Below, piece by piece: positions 1 through 8,094 of a stretch of DNA of 64,000 nt. The notes beneath the pieces were generated by a model. The model had not been told where the DNA came from. It did not search any database and saw only the letters and a program-made list of their open reading frames with translations. Source of the DNA: Ferribacterium limneticum (GTDB lineage: Bacteria; Pseudomonadota; Gammaproteobacteria; Burkholderiales; Rhodocyclaceae); the NCBI RefSeq assembly GCF_020510625.1, contig NZ_CP075191.1, forward strand, positions 2,642,001-2,706,000, given 5' to 3'. The translations under genes and the position numbers were made by a program. Position 1 is the stretch's first letter; each line of letters starts with the position of its first letter.

Positions 1-101
1 TGGGCGTCAGGCATGCTGTCGTCGATGGGTCCCGGATGGCCATGTGCCCAAGCACCGGAAACAGCCAGCAAGGCCAGCAGGGACAAACTGAATCGCTTCA
101 T
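1..101 (-). CDS. Exported protein of unknown function, N-terminal fragment
   Basis: The gene runs off the left edge of the window, so only about 33 codons are visible. They begin MKRFSLSLLALLAVSGAWA, a typical Sec signal peptide with a likely cut after AWA, followed by a His/Gly/Pro-rich start of the mature protein. Its ATG (99-101) overlaps the stop of the upstream cytochrome gene in an ATGA, so the two genes are probably translationally coupled. It is likely a periplasmic partner of that cytochrome, but the visible part does not allow a function to be named. Confidence 0.6.
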   Translation of the reverse strand, partial: MKRFSLSLLALLAVSGAWAHGHPGPIDDSMPDA

Positions 102-760
102 TCCTTGGGTTCCTGAATTGAGGTGAGATAAGCCAGGATATCCTGAATATCCTGCGCCTTCAGGCCGTTGAGCACACCGACCGTACCCTCTTCGTCATGC
201 GGCCGATCGCCCTTCAGGTAGAGATCCACCTGGCGCTGCAGGTAATTCGTGTATTGCCCGACCAGCATCGGGAACATGCCACGGCCCTTGCCTGCCTTGC
301 CATGACAGGCGGCGCACTGCTTCTGGTAGATCTTCCCGCCATTGTCCAGATCACCCTCGGCCCGCGGAATGATCATCACCTTTTCCGCCATCAGCAGCTT
401 GGTCAGCGCATCTTCCTTGCCGGTATAGGTCGGCATCTTGGTGTCGAGTTCGATCCCGGTCAGATAGGCGGCAATATCCTTGATGTCGGCATCAGAAAGC
501 TCCCGCTCCTGCGTATAGGGGAACATCGGGATATTGACCCGGGTCCGTGCCCGGAAATTTTTCAGCTGGCTCTCGATGTATTTAACCTGCTGGCCGGCAA
601 TGCGCGGGTACTCGCCCTTCTTGCCCCCCTGCCCGTTATCGCTGTGGCAAGCGGCACAGGTACCGTTGATTTCCTTACCTTTTTCAAGGTCGACCGCAGC
701 AACGGGCAGGCTCGCCATCAAGGCGGCCAGCAATAGAGGAATCTGTATGTAACGCAGCAT
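98..760 (-). CDS. Diheme cytochrome c4-like protein
   Basis: This is a 220-residue periplasmic electron carrier. An N-terminal signal peptide (about residues 1-22) is followed by two similar class I cytochrome domains. Each has a CAACH heme-binding site, at about residues 35-39 and 150-154, with likely distal Met ligands in the PMF-type segments further on. Length and two-domain layout fit the cytochrome c4 family, which passes electrons to terminal oxidases or denitrification enzymes. It overlaps the next leftward gene by 4 bp. It is transcribed away from the RegB/RegA-type pair, and an FNR-like box lies about 66 bp upstream, where it could sit near -41.5. Its actual redox partner is not visible. 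Confidence 0.85.
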   Translation of the reverse strand: MLRYIQIPLLLAALMASLPVAAVDLEKGKEINGTCAACHSDNGQGGKKGEYPRIAGQQVKYIESQLKNFRARTRVNIPMFPYTQERELSDADIKDIAAYLTGIELDTKMPTYTGKEDALTKLLMAEKVMIIPRAEGDLDNGGKIYQKQCAACHGKAGKGRGMFPMLVGQYTNYLQRQVDLYLKGDRPHDEEGTVGVLNGLKAQDIQDILAYLTSIQEPKE

Positions 761-819
761 GAAATGGCAACTCCGAATTTAGCTGCGGCGAATTGTCGCA
801 TCTTCCAAGCGACTGAAAA

Positions 820-833
820 TTGACACAAATCAC
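820..833. promoter_or_regulatory. FNR/DNR-like box between cytochrome c4 gene and regB
   Basis: TTGAC-ACAA-ATCAC matches the FNR-family pattern TTGAT/C-N4-ATCAA at 9 of 10 informative positions. Its centre (826.5) would give a leftward start near 785 in a class II arrangement, leaving a 25-nt leader for the cytochrome gene. On the other side it overlaps the region just upstream of the regB start, so it could repress regB. This is a pattern match only. Confidence 0.5.
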
Positions 834-847
834 GCATAATCCCCCCC

Positions 848-2107
848 ATGGCAACAACGCCCTGTACCACCGAGAATTCCGAGAATCTGGCCAACCTGCG
901 TCGACTGGTCGCTGGCCGCTGGTTCGTACTCGCGGCATTGACGCAGCTTATCCTGATCGTACCCGGCCTGCTTGACATCCCGGTACCGCAGCTTCCCCTC
1001 CTCGGCATCGTTGCCATCGCCGGCATCTTCAATGCGATGGCGCAATGGCGAGTAATCAGGTCAAAAACTGCCAGCACCTGCGAACTGTTCGTCCAGCTGC
1101 TTTTCGACATCGGCGCACTGACGGCGATCGTCTTCTTCAGCGGCGGCGCCGCCAACCCGCTGGTTTCTCTGCTCCTGCCGCCCGTCGCCATCGCCGCCCT
1201 GACGCTGCCGGCGCGCTTCGCGGCCATCGTCAGTGCAGTCGCCATCGCCGCCTACTCCCTGCTGATGGTTTTCTACCTCCCACTGCCGATGCCGGATGCG
1301 ACACGCGCCACCCGCCTGCACCTGATCGGCATGTGGCTGATTTTTGTCCTGTCGGCGGCCATGATCGGCTGGATCATCGTCCGCATGACTCGCCAGATTC
1401 GCGAACGCGATGCCGAACTGGCTACGGCCCGCGAGCAGGCATTGCGCGACGAACGGGTCATGGCCATGGGCACACTGGCCGCCGGCGCGGCTCACGAACT
1501 GGGTACACCACTCGGCACCATGGCCTTGCTCGCCGGCGAACTGGCCAACGACCCAAGCCTGAGCGAGCCCGTACGTGAAGATATCGCGCTGCTCCGCCAG
1601 CAAATCGGCGTCTGCAAGGAAATCATCACCAGCCTGTCGCGCCGCGCCGGGGCCGAACGCCTGGAAAATGCCCCGCTCGAAGCAGCCAATCGCTGGCTGG
1701 ACAGCCTGCGCCAGCGCTGGCATGCGGCACGCCCGCAAGCCAGCAGTCGGCTGATCGTTGCCAGCGATGGCGCGCCTCCCGAAATCCTGGCCGATCCACG
1801 GCTGGAACAGGCCATCCTCAACCTGCTCAACAACGCCGCCAACGCAACGCCCAGCCCACTGGAAGTCCGTCTTGCCTGGTGCACGGACACCCTGGGCATC
1901 GATATCCGCGACCACGGCCCCGGTTTCCCGCCAGAAGTGCTGGAACAGGGCGGGCAAACCAGCTTCCCGGCCCACGAACGCGGCAGCGGTGTCGGCCTGA
2001 TGCTGACCCGCAGCGCCATCGAACAACTCGGCGGCACCCTGACCCTGAGCAACCCTGAAGACGGCGGCGCCCTTGCCCGCATCGAACTGCCACGGATACA
2101 AGCATGA
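848..2107 (+). CDS. regB: RegB/PrrB-like redox sensor histidine kinase
   Basis: This is a 419-residue inner-membrane histidine kinase. About six membrane segments occupy residues 20-180. The loop motif GGAANPL (about 99-105) resembles the quinone-sensing GGxxNPF heptapeptide of RegB. The H-box AHELGTPLGTM (His about 216) is of RegB type. A Cys near residue 256 sits where RegB carries its redox-active cysteine. The C-terminal ATPase domain has N, G1 (DHGPGFPP) and G2 (GSGVGLML) boxes. The ATG at 848 is preceded by seven C residues and no Shine-Dalgarno, with CATAAT just upstream, so the mRNA may be leaderless. It overlaps regA by 4 bp. RegB/RegA systems control respiration and denitrification genes, which fits the nearby nos cluster. 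Confidence 0.88.
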   Translation: MATTPCTTENSENLANLRRLVAGRWFVLAALTQLILIVPGLLDIPVPQLPLLGIVAIAGIFNAMAQWRVIRSKTASTCELFVQLLFDIGALTAIVFFSGGAANPLVSLLLPPVAIAALTLPARFAAIVSAVAIAAYSLLMVFYLPLPMPDATRATRLHLIGMWLIFVLSAAMIGWIIVRMTRQIRERDAELATAREQALRDERVMAMGTLAAGAAHELGTPLGTMALLAGELANDPSLSEPVREDIALLRQQIGVCKEIITSLSRRAGAERLENAPLEAANRWLDSLRQRWHAARPQASSRLIVASDGAPPEILADPRLEQAILNLLNNAANATPSPLEVRLAWCTDTLGIDIRDHGPGFPPEVLEQGGQTSFPAHERGSGVGLMLTRSAIEQLGGTLTLSNPEDGGALARIELPRIQA

Positions 2108-2637
2108 ATGAAATGACGCTGATCATCGACGACGACCCCAGTTTCAATGCCATCCTGGTTCGCACCATGGAACGACGCGGACACCCGGCGCGTGGCGCCA
2201 AGGATGCGACATCGGCGCTCGAACTGGCCCGTGAAATTCGCCCGGATCGTGTCGTTCTTGATCTCAACCTGAATGGCAGCTCCGGGCTGGCACTGATTCA
2301 TCCCCTGCTCGAGAGCAACCCGGATTGCCGCATTGTCGTGCTGACCGGCTATGCCAGCATTGCCACCGCAGTCGATGCCGTCAAACTGGGTGCCATCCAG
2401 TACCTGGCCAAACCGGTCGAGATCGAAGCCATCCTGTCCGCTTTCGAGGATGACGGTGGTCCGGATTTCGACGTAGCAGCCTCGGATGAGCCACTCTCCG
2501 TCGATCGACTGGAATGGGAACACATCCAGCGCGTGCTCAATGAGAATGACGGCAACATCTCAGCGACGGCGCGTGCCTTGAAAATGCATCGCCGGACACT
2601 GCAACGCAAACTGTCGAAGCGACCAGTCAAGACCTGA
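2104..2637 (+). CDS. regA: RegA/PrrA-like response regulator
   Basis: This 177-residue two-domain regulator is probably the partner of the upstream kinase, which it overlaps in an ATGA. The receiver domain has the acidic pocket IIDDDPS near the N-terminus, a phospho-acceptor Asp in VVLDLNLNGSSG, the conserved Thr in VLTGYAS, and Lys in YLAKPV. A short linker leads to a C-terminal Fis-type helix-turn-helix (about 135-175, NISATARALKMHRRTLQRKL), which is characteristic of RegA/PrrA/ActR. The length matches that family. It would bind DNA when phosphorylated under reducing conditions; targets are inferred, not seen. Confidence 0.9.
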   Translation: MNEMTLIIDDDPSFNAILVRTMERRGHPARGAKDATSALELAREIRPDRVVLDLNLNGSSGLALIHPLLESNPDCRIVVLTGYASIATAVDAVKLGAIQYLAKPVEIEAILSAFEDDGGPDFDVAASDEPLSVDRLEWEHIQRVLNENDGNISATARALKMHRRTLQRKLSKRPVKT

Positions 2638-2922
2638 CCCACGCCTCCTCCATATCGCTCAGGGGCAAACGGCGACCACCGAGTGATAAAAGCCAAGGCG
2701 CCCACAGCCGGCCCGAGCAGCACAACTCAGGCTGTTAAGCCCCATCTTCGCCACCCCGATGCCGAACGGCAGCAGTACTCGGTCTTGGCCAATTTGCGTC
2801 GACCACAAATTAAATACATGTGCATTTACTTGTATGACTTTAGTAAAGTAAATAGACTGTAAAAAGAAAACAAAATAAATAACTACAAAAACACTCATTC
2901 ACACCATGTAGTGGAGACTTAA
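2638..2922. other. AT-rich intergenic region
   Basis: This 285-bp gap holds no convincing gene. From about 2805 to 2900 it is strongly AT-rich compared with its surroundings and contains a perfect short inverted repeat, ACTTTA-G-TAAAGT (2837-2849). The promoter of the following gene probably lies here, but I see no clear sigma-70 hexamer pair. Confidence 0.5.
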
Positions 2923-5900
2923 TTGCTGGACGCAAAACGAGAGTACCAGGCGCTGATGAAGAACGCGCCTGTGGGGATTCTTTTCACAAAAAATGGCGTC
3001 ATGCTTCGGCACAACGCCAAGTTTTCAGAGATTTTCGGATTCGAGGCTGAAGTCATTGGCCAGCCGGCAAGTCTGCTTTTACCGTCGGACGCCGACTATG
3101 AAGCACTGGGAGCAGTCGCCGGCCCGATCCTGTCATCCGGCAAGCCGTTTCACCAGGAAATTCGGCTCAAGCATAGCGATGGACATATATTCTGGGTCGA
3201 TGCCGTCGCCTATCTTGTGGATCCCGAACAGCCTGCAGAGGGAACGATATGGATCGTCAACGATATCTCGCCGCGCAAGGCGGCCGAGCAGAGTCTCGAC
3301 GAAACCCTGCAGGAATTGCAAAGCATCTTCAACAACGCTTCAGTGGGCATCGTATTCACCGCTCATCGCACCGTCCTGCGCTGTAATCGCCGCTTCGAGG
3401 AAATAGTCGGATATACGGCAGATGAACTGCGCGGCATGCCCGCCGTCGAACTTTACTCAAATCCGGAGAGCCATGAAGCGCTGGGGCGTCAGGCCGCCCC
3501 GCTGCTCTCGACAGGGAAAGCATTCAACGCCACCAGTCAGTTCCGGAAAAAAGACGGCAACCTGATCTGGTGCCAGGTGTCGGCGAAAGCGATTGATGCC
3601 AACGATGCCGATCGCGGCACGGTGTGGATTACCACCGACATCACCGAAGCGGTAAGCACCCGGGATGCGCTGGAAAAATCATCGCGTGAAATGGAAGCGC
3701 TGATGGCCAACTCATCGGTCGGCATCATCGTCACCCGCGATAAAAAGATAGTCCGCTACAACCAGCGTTTTGGCGAACTGTTCGGTTTCCCCGGCGATAA
3801 CGGAATCGGCGTGGACACGGCCGCGCTCTACCGCTCCGCCGAAGAACACAACGAGCTCAATCGACGCGCTGCGCCCGCGCTGTTTCAGGCAAAACCTTTC
3901 CAGACCGAGCTCTTCATGCGCCGCCAGGATGGCAGCGATATGTGGATCAATCTGATCGGTTACGTGGCCGATCCAGCCGATCCGTCAATGGGTGTTTTCT
4001 GGATCGCCGAAGACCGCACGGCGTTCAAACACGCCGAAGAGGAACTGAAAAAAGCCTATTTCGACCAGCGCCTGATTTTCGATCATTGCGTCGCGGGGAT
4101 AGCCTTTGTTCGGAACCGGATATTCCAGCAGTGCAATCGCCGATTCGAGGAACTGTATGGCTACGGCCCCGGTGAGTTGACCGGCCAGCCAACACGGATC
4201 ACCTATTTTTCCGACAAGGCCCATGCCGAACTTGGCCGGAACGCCTACGAGATTCTTGGCAAAGGCGAAACCTTCGTTTCCGAAATCGTTCACCGGCGAC
4301 AAAACGGGGACCCGATCTGGTTGCGTATCACCGGTCGGGCCATCGACCCAGCCCATCCCGATGACGGCTCGATCTGGAACTACGAAGACATTACCTCGCG
4401 CAAGGTGGCTGAGGACTCCCTGCGCGAATCTGTCATGCTGCAGCGCGCCATCCTGAATAGCGCCAAGCTGATGATCCTGTCGACCGACAGCGAGGGGCAC
4501 ATCGTTTCCTGCAATCCGGCCGCCGAGCAGATGCTGGGGTACCCATCCACGGAGTTGCTTGGCCGAACACCGGCAGATTCTTTTATCATCCCAGAGGAAA
4601 TCCAGCAACGCCGGGCCGCGCTTGCCACCGAGTTGGGCTTCAAGCCGCAGACCGCCATCGATGCCGTGCTGGCGCAGGTCAGGCTGGGTTCGGTCGATCA
4701 GAATCAATGGACTTTCCAGCGCAAGGATGGCGGAAAATTCGTCGTCGAACTCTCGATATCGGCCCTGCATCCTGAAGGCAACCATGCCCAGGGCTTTCTC
4801 TTCGTGGCCAGCGACATCACCGAACGCAAGCGAGCCGAGGATGCATTGCTGCGCTCCAGGGACGAGCTGGAACTACGCGTCAAGGAACGCACCAGCGAAC
4901 TCGAAAGCGAAGTTCTCGAGCGCCGGCGCATAGAAGGCAAGTTACGTTACCTGGCCCACCACGATGCCTTGACCGGACTGGCCAACCGTACCCTGCTCCA
5001 GCAGCGGCTTGGCGAGGCGATGGACAATGCGGCCCAGGACAATACCAAGGTCGCCATATTGTTCATCGATCTCGATCGCTTCAAGACGATCAACGACTCC
5101 CTGGGCCATCACATTGGTGACACCCTGCTTAAAAAAGTGGCAGCCCGGCTGACCGAAACGCTGCGAGCCGATGACACGATCGCTCGCCTGGGTGGTGACG
5201 AGTTCATGATCGCCTTGCCACTCAAGCAGAACGAAGCCCATGCCGGGAAACTCGCCTCGAAGATTCTCGAATCCCTGCGCCCGCCAATTCGCATCGATGG
5301 ACACGAGTTGTTCGTTACGCCATCCATCGGCATCTGTTTCTATCCGAATGACGGGGTCACGGTAAACGCCCTGATGCGCAATGCCGATACCGCGATGTAC
5401 CAGGCCAAGGCCAACGGGCGGAATACCTACTGTTATTTCACGGCAGAAATGAATGCGGCCGCCGACAACTATTTCCAGATCGAGTCCGACCTTCGTCGCG
5501 CCGTCGACCGGAACGAATTCGAAGTGCACTATCAACCGGTCATCAATCTGAAAACCGGCCGCATCACGTCGTACGAAGCCCTGGTCCGCTGGCGCCACCC
5601 GACCAAGGGCTTGGTCGGGCCGGTCCAGTTCATCACGGTGGCCGAAGAAAGCGGCCTGATCGGAGAAATTGGCACCATCGTCCTGCGTCATGCCTGTTCG
5701 CAATTACGCACCTGGATCGACCAGGGTTTCACGCCGCCGATCCTGGCGCTGAACCTCTCGCCCATCCAGTTCAACGACCCCAATCTCACCGAAAGCATCT
5801 GCGGTGTCCTTGCTGACTACGGCCTGACGCCAGATCGCATCGAACTGGAAATTACGGAAACCGTCATCATGCAGGATGGCGAGTTGGCGCTGGGCACCCT

Positions 5901-6249
5901 GCAAAACCTGAGCAAGCGGGGTTTCCGCCTCTCCATCGACGACTTCGGTACGGGCTATTCCAGCCTCGCCTACCTCAAGCGCTTCCCGGTCGACACACTA
6001 AAAATCGACCGCTCTTTCATCACCGACATGACCGAGAACGAGAATGACCGGGCTATCGTCACCGCCATCATGGCCCTGGCCAGCAGCCTTCACCTGTCGG
6101 TGATCGCCGAAGGGGTCGAAACCAAGGAACAGTACGACGCGCTGTCGGCACTGAACTGCGATTTTGCCCAGGGCTACTACATGGCCAAACCGATGCCGGC
6201 CAGCATGATCAGTCTGGAGGCATCAATCGGAGAGGTACAGGCCAGCTGA
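2923..6249 (+). CDS. Five-PAS GGDEF-EAL c-di-GMP turnover protein
   Basis: This is a 1108-residue cytoplasmic signalling protein with no membrane segments. Five PAS domains start near residues 7, 130, 256, 381 and 506. A short coiled coil follows, then a GGDEF domain (about 674-835) and an EAL domain (about 848-1095). The cyclase motif GGDEF is intact, with an RxxD inhibitory site (RADD) five residues upstream. The EAL domain keeps YEALVRWRHP and DDFGTGYSSL, so both cyclase and phosphodiesterase activity are possible. The start is TTG, chosen because a GTGGAG ribosome site lies six bases upstream and no better in-frame start exists. Repeated PAS domains suggest sensing of a redox or small-molecule cue. 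Confidence 0.88.
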   Translation: MLDAKREYQALMKNAPVGILFTKNGVMLRHNAKFSEIFGFEAEVIGQPASLLLPSDADYEALGAVAGPILSSGKPFHQEIRLKHSDGHIFWVDAVAYLVDPEQPAEGTIWIVNDISPRKAAEQSLDETLQELQSIFNNASVGIVFTAHRTVLRCNRRFEEIVGYTADELRGMPAVELYSNPESHEALGRQAAPLLSTGKAFNATSQFRKKDGNLIWCQVSAKAIDANDADRGTVWITTDITEAVSTRDALEKSSREMEALMANSSVGIIVTRDKKIVRYNQRFGELFGFPGDNGIGVDTAALYRSAEEHNELNRRAAPALFQAKPFQTELFMRRQDGSDMWINLIGYVADPADPSMGVFWIAEDRTAFKHAEEELKKAYFDQRLIFDHCVAGIAFVRNRIFQQCNRRFEELYGYGPGELTGQPTRITYFSDKAHAELGRNAYEILGKGETFVSEIVHRRQNGDPIWLRITGRAIDPAHPDDGSIWNYEDITSRKVAEDSLRESVMLQRAILNSAKLMILSTDSEGHIVSCNPAAEQMLGYPSTELLGRTPADSFIIPEEIQQRRAALATELGFKPQTAIDAVLAQVRLGSVDQNQWTFQRKDGGKFVVELSISALHPEGNHAQGFLFVASDITERKRAEDALLRSRDELELRVKERTSELESEVLERRRIEGKLRYLAHHDALTGLANRTLLQQRLGEAMDNAAQDNTKVAILFIDLDRFKTINDSLGHHIGDTLLKKVAARLTETLRADDTIARLGGDEFMIALPLKQNEAHAGKLASKILESLRPPIRIDGHELFVTPSIGICFYPNDGVTVNALMRNADTAMYQAKANGRNTYCYFTAEMNAAADNYFQIESDLRRAVDRNEFEVHYQPVINLKTGRITSYEALVRWRHPTKGLVGPVQFITVAEESGLIGEIGTIVLRHACSQLRTWIDQGFTPPILALNLSPIQFNDPNLTESICGVLADYGLTPDRIELEITETVIMQDGELALGTLQNLSKRGFRLSIDDFGTGYSSLAYLKRFPVDTLKIDRSFITDMTENENDRAIVTAIMALASSLHLSVIAEGVETKEQYDALSALNCDFAQGYYMAKPMPASMISLEASIGEVQAS

Positions 6250-6265
6250 TAGCGGCCGAATGATA

Positions 6266-6303
6266 AAAAAAGGGCGCCCGGTCTATCCGTGCGCCCTTTT
6301 GCC
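6266..6303. terminator. Bidirectional intrinsic terminator
   Basis: A GGGCGC...GCGCCC stem is flanked by an A-run on the left and a T-run on the right. It can end both the rightward GGDEF-EAL gene and the leftward copper operon. Confidence 0.8.
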
Positions 6304-6347
6304 CAACAACGACCTGATTTTCATCAGGCGCTGAAGCACTATCTATC

Positions 6348-6830
6348 TCAATGCTTGTGCTCCGACATCGGCATGCCGGCAGCCATCGGCCGGACTACCT
6401 TGGCGTCGACCTGCTTGGCGCTACCGTCATCGAAGGTCAGCGTAATCGGCACGATATCGCCTTCCTTCATCGGCGCCTTCAGGTCGATCAGCATGACGTG
6501 CAGACCACCCGGCTTGAGCACCGCTTCGCCCTTGGCCTTGATCTCAATCGCCGGCACCGGACGCATTTTCATGACCCCGCCTTCATTGAGATGGGTATGC
6601 AGTTCCGTTACTTTGGAAACCGGGTTGTCTGCCTTGAGCACCTTGATGTCCTTGTCGCCGTTATTCTTGATCACCATGAAAGCGCCAGTCGCCGGCGCAT
6701 TGGGCGGTGCCAGGCGAACATAGGGGTCCTGCACTGAAACCTTGTCGGCAGCACCGGCAAGAACACCGGCCGAGAACATCAGGCTGGCTGCGAACATTGA
6801 CAATTTTTTCACGGTTTTACTCTCCATCAT
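6348..6830 (-). CDS. PCu(A)C-type periplasmic copper chaperone
   Basis: This 160-residue exported protein has a signal peptide (about 1-27) and the PCu(A)C/DUF461 fold. Copper ligands are visible as the H...M cluster ELHTHLNEGGVMKM and the later GGLHVML, and the C-terminus is Met/His-rich (MAAGMPMSEHKH). The family delivers Cu(I) to CuA sites, working with SCO proteins, and a SCO gene lies directly upstream with an ATGA overlap. NosZ, encoded divergently, also contains CuA, so either cytochrome oxidase or NosZ could be the client. The first of two Met codons overlaps the upstream stop and is taken as the start. Confidence 0.9.
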   Translation of the reverse strand: MMESKTVKKLSMFAASLMFSAGVLAGAADKVSVQDPYVRLAPPNAPATGAFMVIKNNGDKDIKVLKADNPVSKVTELHTHLNEGGVMKMRPVPAIEIKAKGEAVLKPGGLHVMLIDLKAPMKEGDIVPITLTFDDGSAKQVDAKVVRPMAAGMPMSEHKH

Positions 6831-7432
6831 GGTTGTTTCAAATGCTTGCGTATGGCTACGACGACCTGATCGGGCGGGGTTGCGTGAGCCATCTTGCCGA
6901 CCAGTTGCCCGTCCGGCGCAACGATAAAAGTATCAGCCGAGTGATCAACGACGTAGCCGCCGCCAGCAGTCTCGACTTTTTGTTCGGCGTAGAACACGCC
7001 ATAACGTTTGGCAATTTCGGCGACGCTCTCGGCAGTACCCGTCACCCCGACAATGGCCGGGTGGAAGAACTCGACATACTCCTCGAGCCGATCCGGCGTA
7101 TCGCGCTTGGGATCAACGGAGACGAAGATCATTGCCACCTGGGCGAGTTCCTCGGGGTTAAGCTGCTTGAGCCCCTCCGAGGTCGCCGCCAGTGAAGTCG
7201 GACAAATATCGGGGCAGAAAGTGTAGCCGAAGTAGAGCAGGACCAGCTTGCCACGGTAGTCCTTCAGGGAAACATCACCCTTGGCTGACTGCAGCGTAAA
7301 GTCACCCCCCGCCGCGATAATGGCCTTGGGCAAGGGACGCTCCGGCATTTCCGGCTGCCAGAAAAGGGCCACCCCCGCTACGGCAAGGGCAAGCAAAGTG
7401 GCGATTGCGATCAAAATACGTTCGGCCATCAC
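6827..7432 (-). CDS. SCO1/SenC-family copper and thiol protein
   Basis: This 201-residue protein is anchored in the membrane by one N-terminal segment (about 5-25), with a thioredoxin-like periplasmic domain. The copper-binding motif CPDICP (about 93-98) and the distal His in VVDHSADTF are both present, so the metal site looks complete. SCO proteins assemble the CuA centre of cytochrome oxidase and, in some bacteria, serve nitrous oxide reductase. The gene overlaps both neighbours by 4 bp in one leftward operon: YtkA/FixH-like, SCO, PCu(A)C. The operon lies back to back with nosZ. Confidence 0.92.
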   Translation of the reverse strand: MMAERILIAIATLLALAVAGVALFWQPEMPERPLPKAIIAAGGDFTLQSAKGDVSLKDYRGKLVLLYFGYTFCPDICPTSLAATSEGLKQLNPEELAQVAMIFVSVDPKRDTPDRLEEYVEFFHPAIVGVTGTAESVAEIAKRYGVFYAEQKVETAGGGYVVDHSADTFIVAPDGQLVGKMAHATPPDQVVVAIRKHLKQP

Positions 7433-7899
7433 TCGTGACTCCCCGAACTGAAGCGATACGGCACGGCAATGCGCTCGCTACCGGTTTCAATCAACACTGT
7501 CGCCTGCCAGTCCATATAGCCCGTAATGCAAACCGGCAGCGTCGCTTCGCCGGAGAAACGGCCACCGCCGCGCTCCACCAGTTGGGGGCGGTTGTACCCC
7601 ATGTTCATGTCGATCCCGGCAAAATCCACCTCGACCCGTGATGGCGAAAAGCCGCTCATGGCCACCGTCACTTCAAACGGCTTGACCATCGGAATCGGCT
7701 GCGGCGCCATCGACAGTTCAACCTTGCCACCGGACGGCAGCGTCACGGCGCAAGCCTGCTGCTGCAAGTTGCAGGCCGGATCAGGCCGGATGGTCACATC
7801 GGCCTTCGGTAACAGCATCGGCGACAACTTGTAGCCGATGACGACGACCAAAGCGATCAACTCGATACCGATTATATCGATCAGTATTTTCTTATTCAC
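7429..7899 (-). CDS. Membrane-anchored YtkA/FixH-like protein
   Basis: This is a protein of about 156 residues with one N-terminal membrane helix and a periplasmic beta domain resembling the YtkA/FixH family. It contains a Met-rich patch (DMNMGYNRP) and paired cysteines (ACNLQQQAC). I chose the GTG at 7897-7899 (MNKKILIDI). A longer TTG start at 7971 would place the FNR-like box inside the coding region and put a charged segment before the membrane helix. It overlaps the SCO gene by 4 bp. A copper-related role is inferred from the operon; the exact function is unknown. Confidence 0.65.
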   Translation of the reverse strand: MNKKILIDIIGIELIALVVVIGYKLSPMLLPKADVTIRPDPACNLQQQACAVTLPSGGKVELSMAPQPIPMVKPFEVTVAMSGFSPSRVEVDFAGIDMNMGYNRPQLVERGGGRFSGEATLPVCITGYMDWQATVLIETGSERIAVPYRFSSGSHE

Positions 7900-7964
7900 T
7901 AGCGTATTTCTGGGCCTTGAGCCGTTGGAGAGGATGCATTTTCGCTGATCACGCAGGTTTGAAT

Positions 7965-7978
7965 TTAACAAAGATCAA
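7965..7978. promoter_or_regulatory. FNR/DNR-like box between copper operon and nosZ
   Basis: TTAAC-AAAG-ATCAA matches TTGAC-N4-ATCAA with one mismatch. Its centre (7971.5) predicts a rightward start at about 8013, and TACATT at 8001-8006 fits the matching -10. The same box could drive the leftward copper operon with a start near 7930. Inferred from pattern and spacing only. Confidence 0.55.
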
Positions 7979-8000
7979 TTCTTTCACCGTCTGCGCGGAA

Positions 8001-8042
8001 TACATTGTGCGGCATATTGTCGCAGGGACATTTTGTCGCAGG
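8001..8042 (+). repeat. Direct repeats in the nosZ promoter/leader
   Basis: TTGTCGCAGG occurs at 8017-8026 and 8033-8042, exactly 16 bp apart. A diverged copy (ATTGTGCGG) lies at 8004-8012. The repeats fall between the predicted -10 and the nosZ ribosome site. Confidence 0.6.
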
Positions 8043-8094
8043 CGGCGATGGGGGAATGGAAGTTCTTACTTCTGGTATTCATGGGAGATTCAAG

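Noticed and set aside
2740..2800. Short stretch resembling part of 5S rRNA (CCCCGATGCCGAAC)
   Set aside because: The resemblance covers only about 15 bases, with no matching flanks, stem partners or other rRNA genes nearby.
7900..7971. N-terminal extension of the YtkA/FixH-like gene from a TTG at 7971
   Set aside because: It would place the FNR-like box within the coding region and add a polar segment before the membrane anchor. The GTG at 7899 starts right at the anchor.
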